Assembly: GCA_013365325.1 (NCBI GenBank)
Contig: JABVXV010000076.1
Span: 124,001-188,000, forward strand
DNA length: 64,000 nucleotides
Origin: Dipetalonema caudispina
Taxonomy: Eukaryota > Nematoda > Chromadorea > Rhabditida > Onchocercidae
Direction: 5' to 3'
Shown here: piece by piece, positions 1 to 20,093 of the stretch
Layout of the letters: each line of letters starts with the position of its first letter
Numbering within the stretch: position 1 is the first letter of the stretch
Made by a program: the position numbers and the translations under genes
Notes under the pieces: generated by a model
What the model saw: the letters and a program-made list of their open reading frames with translations, nothing else
Databases searched by the model: none
What the model was told of the DNA's origin: nothing

Positions 1-88
1 TAGTCTTCGTAAATTTTATGCGGCCGTTTTTTCAAATATTAGGAGTGTTAGATATCTTTTTCACAATTTATTAAGCTTTAAATTACAG

Positions 89-8902
<8,814 letters not shown>

Positions 8903-11900
8903 TTTTTTCTTTTTTCTTTTTAGGTGTAACATTTTATTTGGATAATCTCTAAATTATAAGTAATTCATTTTGAGAAAAAAAAGCGTTTTTGATCGGATAT
9001 GAAATCATTTCCTATGATGTCTACTCATTTGGTTTCATTTCTGGATATTTCATTTGAAGCGTAGATTGATCAATTATGTTTTTTTTCGAGGCTTAATTAA
9101 TACTAATTTTGATTTTTCGTAAATTATTTGATATATGCCATTAGTTATCTTTATTAGAGATAGGCATGTCCATATAGTTGTGAATGGTCATAGATCATTT
9201 AGATAATAGTATGAACAACTGTAGATTGCACAAAATCAGTTGTAGTAGTGAAATTATGAAATTTTGTTTATAGTCACGCGAGAATTATCCGTCGTTAATA
9301 GATACTGTTATTAGAATGTACTGTTTGTTTGTTTTTTCGAGAATTTGATAATTTGTTCACTTCATTTTACTACTTTCTTCTGTTTGCTATTTATTTTTTA
9401 GTTCATTTATCTTTGTATATTTCCTGGTATGATCGTTGCTTTGCTCTTTCACTTTTCTTGATGCTTTCTTTGCTGAGTTGGTGCGATAATTTTTGACTGG
9501 TCCAATTATCATTTATTTAATATGACTTTAAATTTTACTTTCCTTCGCTAGATTTTTTTCTTAATTTAATTCTTCAGTCTACGAAATATTCGAAGCGACT
9601 AGTTTTAGTGGAAACGATCTCTATTAGGATCAATTCAGTCAGGGACAATCTATGGTACTTAACGTTTTTATCCGATTTTGGGAATAAGTTTGATATAACC
9701 ATTAAGTTAGTAATAGCTTTAATATCGAATGCTATTAGCATTTCAGAAGTTATTTTCAAGCCTGGAAGGTATTTAAACTGATTATTGGACATAGTCTATT
9801 CGTAAAAATAATTTTGCTGCAAAAAAAGCGACGGGAATCGTCTGTGTTATCTTGCTTGCATTCCAATTTTCTTTTTTTTTTTTGTTTGTAAATTTAAGAA
9901 GAATTTAAATGTTGTGGAATTTTGCCATCCAATAAATGTTTCTTTTTTTTGCTAGAATTTTCGAAATTAATGATAAATTGATTTTCTTTTTAGTGAACCA
10001 ATTACAAACAAAAACCACTTTACCACTATTTAATCGAAAATTCGCTGTTGTCATTGGAGCAGGGATGTCTTTAGAAATGCGCTTATTGTTCAGTCTGATT
10101 TTCTTAACTTGGAACAACTTCTTGATGTTTATCAAACTTTAATATCGTCAAGAAACCTATGGCCATTAACACATACCTTAGATAATACGAAATTATTTTC
10201 AAGAAATCAGATTTCATACCTCAACAAACAATGACAAATGTTGTTAACATGAAATACTCATTTCGGATAGCATTGCTTTACTTCTCATACAGCAAATCCA
10301 TAATTTATGATAACCTTAACATACAAATGCTAATTTACCATTCGTAGAAATAATTCGAAGATCACTGATAAGTTTCCCAACAGACAGTTACAAAGAGATG
10401 AAAGATGTTATCCATTGATTAAATGCGATAACTTCTGTAATCATCGATTGTTATCAAGAAAATAATATTCCAGTTTTGATGATAGCAACAAAATAAATAT
10501 ATTTTTTATAAACCTTTACAACATATGTTCTTGAACTTATGAACAATCCAGACGGATGAATGCATTATTTGTATTAATCAGTCTTAGAGTATTATCCATT
10601 TCAAACATTTTTGAAAGATTATGTAATGATATTTTTCATCATTAATACATTGTATATAAATAAAAAAATTGAATGGAAAAAACAAATTTTGGCAAAGTAT
10701 TCAACAAAAAAAAAAAAAAAAAGAAAGGGATTGGAAGATGATTTGATTACAGTGAATTATTTTTTATTAAAGATTCAAATTTTAAATTAATTTTCAAATA
10801 TGAGATGCGCTTGGAGAAAATCTTTTTTTTCCTTCCACAATAAACAATTACTTAGCTAATTTTTCAAATTTTTTTAAGTCTTAAAAAATATAACTTATAG
10901 AAATGCAAGCATTACTGTAAACAATACCAACATAATTAAATAGGGAAAAAATTCAAATATATGGAAGCTAAAAATATGGGATTGGACTACAATATGTGTA
11001 ATTGCAATAGTGAAAATTTGTGGAAAAGAAATAAAAAAACTAATTGAAAATCAAAAACTCTGTTTTCTGAACAGTAGTTCATTATTTGCAGAAATATTTT
11101 CCGTTTAATTTCGAATTTTTGATCTTATGCCTCATTTGACGAAGATTTGACAATCAAATGATTAATTAATAAACCAAACCCATAACAATCAGTTAAAAAT
11201 AAGGAAAAACCTGGTGCTTTACAATCCCCCTTTTTTTAGGGAATGATTCGATGAAGCAATAAAACACAAATATACGATGAGTAAATATTGATGAGAATTT
11301 CGAATTTGTTTCCAAAATAAAAAAAAAAAATTCATCAATAATAGTAGTAAGGAGTATAAGAGTTTGGAAAATCTAAACTTAAAAGATGGTAATCAAAAGT
11401 AGCAGACGGTACTTTATGTAACTTATCAAAGAATATTTAAATATAACTTTGATCACATAGAAAGCTAAATAAAGTTATTACGTGAGCATCACTTAAATTC
11501 TTGTACAAGTTTAAATTAGTCAAGAAAATTATTTCCTAGCTGAGCAAATCGCATCACAAATTAATGCTTTTAAAACAAATTACTCATTCCTTTTTAAATG
11601 AAAAGAAACATTTCAAATATTTGAGAGTGTTATCATCTCTAAATCTGTTGTCATTTGGAGATCGTAACTACAAAGAAAAAGATGATTGATAATCAACTTC
11701 ATTAATATCGAGTAATCAACTGTGATGATTGGAATAATGATCGTTATCAAGAGATATAATTGTGATCGTTAAAATTATCAAAACTGTCAGACTATTCAGT
11801 AGCATTAACAAAATAAATGAATCAATGATATAAGAATGAAAAGTATCCCATAATTAATTTTTCAATCAAATAAATGTATTATTTTCTGTTGAAAGAGATA

Positions 11901-12675
11901 ACAAATCATTTTACACGTGTTCGGAGTGGAAAAGCCGAGTCATCAAACAAGGAGAAAAAAAAAATAATATTTATAAAATGAAAAATATCTGAAATAAAAA
12001 ATTACCATGAAAAAGATCTCAGATAGATATGGCCTTATTTTGTAGATAATAAATACGAATATTCACCGCAGAGGAAGTAAATATATTGGTTGTAATTTAA
12101 TTTAGTTACGCAAACTTTTAATAACGCTTAGAACATGAAGAAAGCAATAAAAACATTATGTGAAAGAATAGAACTCATAAAAGCAGATCAAATATGTGAA
12201 ATCTATATTAATATTAAATGGGATCATAGTGAAATATCATCGAATTAACAATTTTGCATTAAAATCAAGTCTATGATGACAAGGATAACTTGCGAAATGT
12301 CTGTTATGAGCAACAAAATCGTAAATTATAAAAAATTTCCAAAAAGCTCTTATTTATAATAAAATGGCATACAATCTTATTTATGATATAGTTTGTCCAG
12401 TAAATGTATTAGTTATTCTTATCTCTTTTAACTACGTAATATCTATGTATTTGGAATTTTTATTTATCGTACAAATCAATGAAAGTATTACACCCAACGT
12501 TCAATCATGGTAAGACGTATTTGTAAAACATATAAGAGATGGATACTATCATCTAAAACTTTTTGGAAAATGGCATACAATCTTCTGTTTGCCAACTATT
12601 ATATAAAAGTTATGAAGGAGTATCATCCGCTCCGGTGAAAGCACTGATACTGTCATGAGATAATAAGAAGGAAGT
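8903..12675. other. intergenic region between convergent RABGAP1 and atf-6
   Basis: 3.8 kb of AT-rich sequence between two gene 3' ends. It must contain both 3'UTRs. An AATAAA lies at 9931-9936 on the + strand (about 1 kb behind the RABGAP1 stop) and one at 12459-12464 on the - strand, behind atf-6. The short ORFs here have no recognisable protein features or splice partners. No gene seen. Confidence 0.6.
12459..12464 (-). terminator. candidate poly(A) signal of atf-6
   Basis: AATAAA on the minus strand about 210 nt behind the predicted atf-6 stop. The motif is expected by chance often in sequence this AT-rich, so only its position supports it. Confidence 0.35.
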
Positions 12676-15600
12676 CTACTGACGAGTTGAATGGTCATAA
12701 AATAAGGACAAAAGTGAGCTTGGAAGATGGAACAGCCCTGTTCCTGTAATATCACATTCCAGCCGCATCATTGCCACCTGAAATGACGAATCGTTCATTG
12801 CTAAAAACTTTTGATCTGCTGTTAATGCTTCATTAGTAATACTATCAAGATCCAAACTAAGGCAGATGTTGTAACCAATACCTAACCAAAAAAGTTATCA
12901 ATCTTAAAAAATATATAAAAACCTGGAAAGATATGGTGAAACTATCTCATAATCCAGTAAGTTTTTGTTCGACTTAAAATTAGAGTAGTGATATAGTTCA
13001 CCACAATTCTAAATGAAAGTTGGGGAAAATAAGCTTTACTAAGCTTTTTGGAAAGAATCTATTAACGAAGTGAAGGAATAAAGATACTCCTAGCTATGAA
13101 ACCAATGCAATAGATGATAGCTAATGTTATAGATTGAACAAATAACATTATTACATCTAACTGTTCCAGAGATTTTTTATTGAAAACAAACCTGATTTGA
13201 TAATGTGCCGTTGAGTGATAGAGAAGGCAAAATAAGGGCCATACGTGGTTGCACAGTACCATTTCGATCTGTTGCTGGTAGCAAATAATAATTCTAAATA
13301 ATAATTCTTTTTGCAAAATTGTAAAGAGCATCAACAAAATTGTTTAGTGTCCCCACCAGAACTGTTATATAATTAGTGAAAAATTAATTTTTGATTATAC
13401 ATATATATCTTGCAACCAATTAGTTAAGAAATATTCTGGACCTATATCATTATAATCCATTGTTTTACTGAAATATAATACATGCTGTTTTCTGTAATTA
13501 AAATGAACATATATTACGTTGTCAAAATGATTAAGCACTATTAGAAATGTGCGTTTGCGAACAATTGTTAGATAAATTAATGAAATTAAAAATTTACTCT
13601 TGCCTTCAAAATTGTTAGATAATTAATGAAAGATCAGTCTTTGATTAACAGGGATGAGAAGAGAGGCATATATTAATGCAATAAAATGACAAGACGAAGC
13701 AATAACCTTCATTGCAACAACATAAAGTGTATCCTCGCGCTGTTTCAAATTTCGAGCAAGTTCCGCATATTGCGATTCCAAATCCAAAGCCGTAAGTGCA
13801 TCTTTTTTATCTTGCAACCAATTAGTTAAGAAATGTTCTGGACTCATAACATCATAATCCATTGTTTTACTGAAATATTATACATATTGTTCTGTGTGAC
13901 TAAAATTAACATATTTTATACTGTCAAAATGACTGAAGCAATGCTAGAAATGTGCGTTTGCAAAGGCTGAATAATTTATTTTGACAAACTGGCCTTATTT
14001 CTATCAATTAATTTGTCAAAAATGTGAAAAAATATTAGAAAGACCTACACTTGTGATTTGATTGCTGCATTGTCAGCATTAGAGCTGATCATGTCGATAT
14101 GTCTCCATGCACGTTCACGTACCGCTTTCAGACGTGCAGCTTCCATTTTATCAACTGCTGTCCTAAAAATACTTTAAAGCTTTTTTAAACACAAGACATG
14201 GAAAGATCGTAAAAAAGAAGACCACTTAACTGTACCATCATTCAACACTACTCACGTGGGATGCACCGATGAAGTCTTCGGTGTTACGACCACTTGGTGA
14301 AAAGTGGTTTACTGAAACAGTCAAATCCTAATAAAACGAACATTTCATTTTAGGATAACATGGGTGAAGTTATTAGGAGACAATAGCTTGTTGAAGATTA
14401 TTATTAATACAAACCGTTGCTGGCGGCTTTTTCTACCCACCCTTTCACGTTCAGCACCACGTAGAGATTTTATTGTCACATTAGGGGTCGTTAACCCTCT
14501 GTGTACTGGAACACGAAATATACGTCGAATATGCATAAATTGCAAACACTCATGCCGGTTAATCCAAGCGAACACGTCGTTATTCAATCTGCAACATATA
14601 TCCCATCAAAACGAAATTAAAATCTCGAGAAATGGAAGGAAGAGGGAGAATTGCAGGAAGGTCAAAGCTGTAATAGTAACCTCCTATAAACGATCTGGGC
14701 AATAAATCAGGCAATGGTAACTAAGAAAATAACAAACACAAACCAAATTTCACTGACCATATGCAAAACATTTTTTTAACCTTATTTCATTTCTAAGGGA
14801 TTCAATGTTTCACGCATGAAAAACGTCTTACTTAATAGACATAGTCCCAAAAATAACGACACTTCTTTATAGTGAAATGTATAAGCACTTTCAGGAAATT
14901 GAAGACAGTACTAAAGATGGTTTCAGCTTTTGGGAAGATTTCACACAAGTAGATTTAAGCTAAGAACCCCAGATAAAAGTGCCAAATCAAATGAGATGAA
15001 GCCGATATAATCTTCATCTCAGTTACTATTCAAAAGATTCAACAAATACAGTTAAGCATCTGGTCTTTGAGATCGAAGCCGAATCATCATTCATTAAATA
15101 TGACCCAAGCTCTGGTTAGAGGGAAACACTAATATTGGAGCAAATATAAAAGACAAATCGTGATGTATGTATTCTACTCTAAGGTTATTTGCCCCAATAT
15201 GTTAAATTTAGGTTCGAGACTCATCAGTTGAATTTAGGACGACTATAACAAACTTTATTGCTTCAGTTTGATTTAAATATCTCTTCTGTATGTTATCACA
15301 GTTCGCTGAATAGTTCAGATTTGATTGAGATAAAGGATCAGACTTCCTATTTGATTGCGGATTTTCTCTCGAATCCTAAAAAATATTTGATAATAAATAT
15401 ATAAAAGACTATACAATGATGGGTTTTTTCAAAAAGATAAGGTCTGAAAATTTTGGGAGATCTGAGGAAAAATGGTAAGGTGAACCAAAATGAAAAAAAT
15501 TCAATAACAATAGATAGGTAACTCACTGAGCCTCCATCATAATCCAAGGAAAGAAGAGCTCGACCAGTATTTACTCTCTCTCCTGAGGAATATATATTCG

Positions 15601-18600
15601 ATTTTACAAGCTTCGGTGCAACAAGACTTGTTGAATCACGAATTGGGTCCAAATTTCTAAAATCAATTAAATTCAATCCGACCAAAAGTTCAGCCATCAT
15701 CATGTTCTTAAATTTAATATTTGTTGATAAACATCTATCAAAAAAAAAAAGAAAGTAACTTAACTGGTATAGGTACTGCTAAAAGAGAATAACGAAATAA
15801 ATCCGAAAAGACAAACGGCGCCAGCTAGCACACCTAAGCGATTACCGTTGTTTTGATTATTAGTGCTTGATTTCAACATTTCATTCTAAAATTGAAACCT
15901 TGCTAATGGAAGAAATCCAAACAATAAACAAAAATTATGAACATCAATTAATAAGTTAGAATGCAAAAAAGTACTGAATAATCTGCTCAGTACGACGAGT
16001 TTAACATCTCGATATTTGATTCGCTGCTTACCGTCCTTACTTTCCCCAACGGCAAAAACAGAAACTTCTCAGTTTTTAAAATATCGAAATCAGATCCAAA
16101 CCACATATCAACTAACTCAGATATCACGACTAACATAAGAACTTTTTCGGACTCAAAAGTTGCAATTATTTCTATTAAATTAGCAACGTGCATTATTTCA
16201 AAGCTAAATTTAATTAAATGATGGTTCGTGTAAATCCATGCTCAATAAGTGCTATTCACCCTAATTTACATTGATCATACACATAAATTTCATTAAATCT
16301 TTCGATGAATATATATTTTAGAGCAAATTATTAAAATTCACTTTTCTTCATTTACTAAGTTGTGTAGCATTCGCTTGTAAGGACGATTTAAGAAGTACAT
16401 ACCTCTTTTCGCAAAGTTTCAACAGTTCCCTTTAAAATTTCGATTTCGTTTTTCAATTTCTCGATAATAACATCTTTGTTAATCAAATTTCGTTTCATTT
16501 CATCGATTTCCTATAATATTTAGGGAAAGAAAAAAAAACTGAAAAAAAGGGGAAAGATTTATGCATCATATCACCCCCTAAACTAACATTTTTTTTCCGG
16601 ATCCGTGAAAGCTGTGCCGAATAGCGGTTCCGTATCTTCCTGTCTTCTTTCTTGCGATCGTAATCCTAAAAAGTTTCTGTGATTGAAAATTTCATATATA
16701 AAGTAATACTGATAATAAAATGATGCAAAGAACATGGACGAATGATAAAATTATGTGAAGAAAAAATAGCCATAAGATTTCTTTAGTGATTCAGCGTCCA
16801 AAATGACAAATAAATTGCGATGAAAAAAGCGGAAAAAAAAGAATATAAATGACACACACTATCTTCATCAAAAAGCTTATGAAACGATTCCTCTAAACAC
16901 CCGTGAACAACTTAAATAGAAATATTTTACTACAAAAAGTGTTAGCAACAGAACGACTTTTCCAATTTACAAGTCACAAGTAAGTGTTCAGGGGTTAAAT
17001 GAATGAATGGATGAGTGTGAAAGATTCTAACATTCTCACCGGCATGAACATTAACTTACATCACCACAATACCTACTGAAAAATGAACATCCGCTCTGAT
17101 ACTTCGTTCTGGCCGAGATAGTGTGCAACACCGTTTGATAATGTATTGAAAAGATTATTCACAGGAGTAAACACATTTGCTTTCACGTTCTAAGAAAGTG
17201 AGGACATTCTAAAAGATTGTTTAGCCCAGTTCAAAAATGGAAAAATCTGTGTTTTAGTTTAAGAAAAGAAAAACACACAACAAATTAATTTGTTAAAAAC
17301 AAGTAAAGTTATGAAAGGATGAAAGTGAAAAGTGGTGAAGGAATGCAAATGACACAGTGATGTAATGTTAATATTTCTGAAGTAACCTTAACAGTAGTGC
17401 TTTTAAATGTCGGCACTGGTGACGGTCCTTCATGTTTCGGTGACAGCATCCGTTGCTTATCTTGATTGACTGCTGGTTGGGACTAAATCAAAATGTTTGG
17501 ATTAATGTCCATCCATACTTTCTAGCAAAAAAAGGAAAAAAAAAGTGTCGAGAAATGGGTAGGCATGAAGACCATTCAAATCATATCTGAAACAATACTC
17601 TAAATATTGAAACTTACGTTGAGAGAGTTTGCATGGGTTGTTGCCTGCATAATGCAAATCATTGGGTGGCTTGACGTGTTTTTACCATTCGTCACAATCT
17701 GAAAGACTCATATTAACAATGTTTAAGGTCAATTTTCAAATTCATTCGGCTATATTTTTCATGAAAATTCATCTGTTAATTGATATATCATGATGAAAAA
17801 TACTGGCAATGAGTTTAATCTCTAAATTCTAGGTATATTCAAGAATCTTGTTCGATACCCAAAATAAGGAATAAGGTATTGCGCTAAAAGGTAGTATGAA
17901 TTTAAAGTGTGAACTATAGAGAAAAATTGTATACATGACAACTTTTCAAAAATTCATATAAAATAAATTGTTGACTACTGAAACAGTTTTAAGAGCTACA
18001 ACTAAAAAAATTATTTCTATTAGGAAAGCCAAACTGTAAACCTGTTGAACAGGAATTTGAACGGGGACAAGGTGACTTGGATTAGGCACTGCAGTGAATT
18101 TCGGTTCCAACTGATGTATTCGTGTTGCTTGGGCGATATTTATGATTCGGTCATTATCAGGAGCACTCTGATCCTTTAGAAAATTATTTTTTCTTAATTT
18201 TGTAAAATCTGATAAAAAGTATTAACTAATATTATCATTAATTTGATTGATGCTAGTAAGATCCACTAGACTATTCGATTATAACCTCATAATGTCACTA
18301 TCGGCTCTTCCTGAGCTTTCAAAAAAAGGAATAATGGTTGCCAATAGATTTCTGTATATAAAATCATTGTCAGTTTAGATTAGTATCCAATTAGTAAGGC
18401 AAATGCATACATCTGAATTAGAGCATGTTGGCGAATAATTTCCAGAATCACTGGTGGATGGTGAAGCATTGTCATAGAATATTTGATTGATAAAATCGTT
18501 ATCAAGCGTAACAGCATCGAAAATCGACAGGTCATCCGTTGCAAATACTTCACCATTACTCTGTGTATTTAAATCAAATCCCAAACTATCGACAGTTTCC

Positions 18601-18983
18601 GAAAGCTAAAAATTATTGCTATAAAATCAATAATATATAACGCACATATTGTCGTAAATTGCTGGAAAAGAAAGACAAAACATTGATTTATTACTTTAGA
18701 AATTCTTATTGAAACTTGGATATTAATGATTTGTCTACCTGTTATCCATTATTATATTCATCGGGAAAGCATTCAAATAGTGTAAAGGATATAGAATACA
18801 CTGCTAACTATAACTTGATTAAAAGTTGACATTATTAGGAAAAATAATATAGACCTGATCACAGTCTTGTTCAGCGCTGCTGTTAAGATTGATATCAGAA
18901 CTGTTTGGAGAAAGCAAATTCACCAAATGAAATTGATCAATATTATTCTCCAAAAAGCGACAACTATCATTAAAATCCATCAT
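12676..18983 (-). CDS. atf-6: ATF-6, ER membrane-anchored bZIP transcription factor (unfolded protein response)
   Basis: Exons (5' to 3' on -): 18983-18855, 18605-18411, 18173-18042, 17698-17618, 17482-17387, 16665-16588, 16510-16403, 15885-15794, 15734-15527, 15375-15254, 14588-14415, 14162-14049, 13869-13707, 13293-13192, 12777-12676; 631 aa, TAG stop. Order: acidic Ser/Asn-rich activation region, bZIP basic region (RKIRNRYSAQLSRIRKK, about 220-236), leucine-zipper-like helix (238-273), one membrane segment (about 290-306), then an ER-luminal domain. Luminal landmarks match vertebrate ATF6: LNNDVFAWINRHE (human NHELRGWVHRHE), REDTLYVV (GDTFYVV), LLPATDRN (LLPATTHN) and VAMMRLECDI (VMMQIDC). 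Known role: ER stress sends ATF6 to the Golgi, where S1P and S2P release the bZIP part to activate chaperone genes. Luminal NQT and NGT sequons are present. Least sure: the border after the membrane exon. Confidence 0.93.
13407..13961. repeat. direct duplication of part of an atf-6 exon and its upstream intron (13407-13558 and 13809-13961)
   Basis: Two diverged copies of about 152 bp lie 402 bp apart. The right copy contains the 5' half of the atf-6 exon 13869-13707 plus its acceptor and flanking intron. The left copy, in the next intron, keeps the acceptor, the reading frame (MDY..PE.FLTNWLQD) and the intron flank, then runs into a stop. The unit ends at about the shared string gaaatgtgcgtttgc. 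Confidence 0.9.
14256..14327 (-). other. exon-like island in atf-6 intron, possible poison exon
   Basis: A 72-nt block with an acceptor (TTATTAG), a donor (CAC|GTGAGT), one frame open for 24 codons, and much higher GC than the surrounding introns. Inserting it between exons 14588-14415 and 14162-14049 reads into TGA after two codons. It also contains two short hairpins. It is left out of the main model because skipping it gives a clean phase match. Confidence 0.4.
16403..16665 (-). other. atf-6: bZIP-coding exons of atf-6
   Basis: Two phase-0 exons (16665-16588 and 16510-16403) encode the DNA-binding basic region, with the bZIP signature N-x7-R (NRYSAQLSR), and the following amphipathic helix (EIDEMKRNLINKDVIIEKL). 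The helix is zipper-like but irregular: Leu/Ile rather than a strict Leu heptad. Dimerisation and ACGT-type target recognition are inferred from the family. Confidence 0.88.
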
Positions 18984-18987
18984 TAAA

Positions 18988-18995
18988 TCTGAAAG
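18988..18995 (-). promoter_or_regulatory. candidate spliced-leader acceptor of atf-6
   Basis: A CTTTCAG acceptor ends 5 nt upstream of the first in-frame ATG (18983). No coding exon upstream was recognised. In nematodes this spacing is typical of spliced-leader trans-splicing, so the ATG is taken as the start. It could instead be an internal acceptor if a short upstream exon exists. Confidence 0.55.
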
Positions 18996-20078
18996 AAATA
19001 GTTTACAGAATAATTTGACAATTATACGATATCCTACATTAATATCAAAATACATTTATGATTATACACTAATATTACATAAACTAATTTAAATTGGAAA
19101 TGAAGTGTAATTATTGGAAAAATTAATTAAAAAACGTAAAGAAATAATTTGTAAAAGATTGAGAAAAATGATAAATATTAGCATATTGTTGTAATGGCAA
19201 AGAATGAAAGTAAGGATGAAAGTAAATTGTAAAGATTCAATTGAATAGAGAAGAGATTGAGAAAATTTATAGATATTCATATATTACAATGATGGTAGAG
19301 AATGAGAGTAATGATAATGATAAATAATTAAGAAGAATAAATAGGATTAAATGAAATTTATCAAAGATAAGACAGCTTTTTCATCAATTATTCGATTGTT
19401 AGAAATCATTTTGTTGGCTATACGTTCCTCTACCTAATCAAGCGGGAGTTTCAAAAAATTTAATTTGAAATTTCACAGCATGAAGAATTTATTATCCATG
19501 TATTATTCTAGCTATTATTAATCAATATCTGTAAGATTTTTTTTTTTGCACACGTGCGCTTATCTTATCTTATCACAATGATCTGACCTTTCATTGCAAT
19601 GTTAATGATATTATTTTATGCGCGCGTGAATTTGCTGCCTATGACCCCGGAACAAAGCGGGAATATAATTGAGTATAAAAGTATTCTAACTTAGCTATTC
19701 AAATTTCATCACTTTTTGTCAGATAATATTTTATGAATTCTTCTTTAACCTTATAGTATCTTGATAATTGTATGATAGGATTTTAATTTTAACAATATCC
19801 CTTGGTATCATTCTCTCATAATGGTAATGTTGAAATTTCCATGAAGTTTGTTTATTTTAATCTTAGAGATATCTTATTCAGGAATGTAAAAATAATCATT
19901 CTATCAGATTTTCAAGAGATATGGTGATAATGAGAAATAGTTTGAGCAGTTATCGCATCCTTTTTCCTCTTTTTTTTTTCAAAAAAAAAAAAAAAGAATA
20001 GTATGAGATCATCGTTATGGTAGGGATTTGTTTCGAATGATATTGAACGTTGATAAGTGTAAATTAAAAGATATTTGC
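18996..20078. promoter_or_regulatory. divergent promoter region of atf-6 and lin-5
   Basis: About 1.1 kb between the two predicted trans-splice acceptors. Motifs seen: an E-box CACGTG at 19551-19556; three overlapping CTTATC (GATAAG on -) at 19559-19574; GCGGGAA at 19657-19663 and GCGGGAG at 19442-19448 (E2F-like); and TATAAAAG at 19674-19681 pointing toward lin-5. The rest is AT-rich with poly(A/T) tracts. Use of any motif is inference. Confidence 0.5.
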
Positions 20079-20085
20079 ATTTCAG
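20079..20085 (+). promoter_or_regulatory. candidate spliced-leader acceptor of lin-5
   Basis: GCATTTCAG ends 8 nt before the ATG at 20094, which opens the frame that joins in phase to all later exons. The short leader and lack of an upstream exon fit trans-splicing and decide the start choice. Confidence 0.55.
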
Positions 20086-20093
20086 TTTCAAAA

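Noticed and set aside
12778..13192. Use of the same GTTTGTTTTC donor shift in atf-6 and RABGAP1
   Set aside because: Both apparent shifts vanished once better acceptors (12777 and 3580) were found that keep phase with the normal GTTTGT donors.
13062..13337. 91-codon minus-strand ORF as an independent gene
   Set aside because: It overlaps atf-6 exon 13293-13192 in another frame; the atf-6 frame (NYYLLPATDRN) matches ATF6 and fits the phases.
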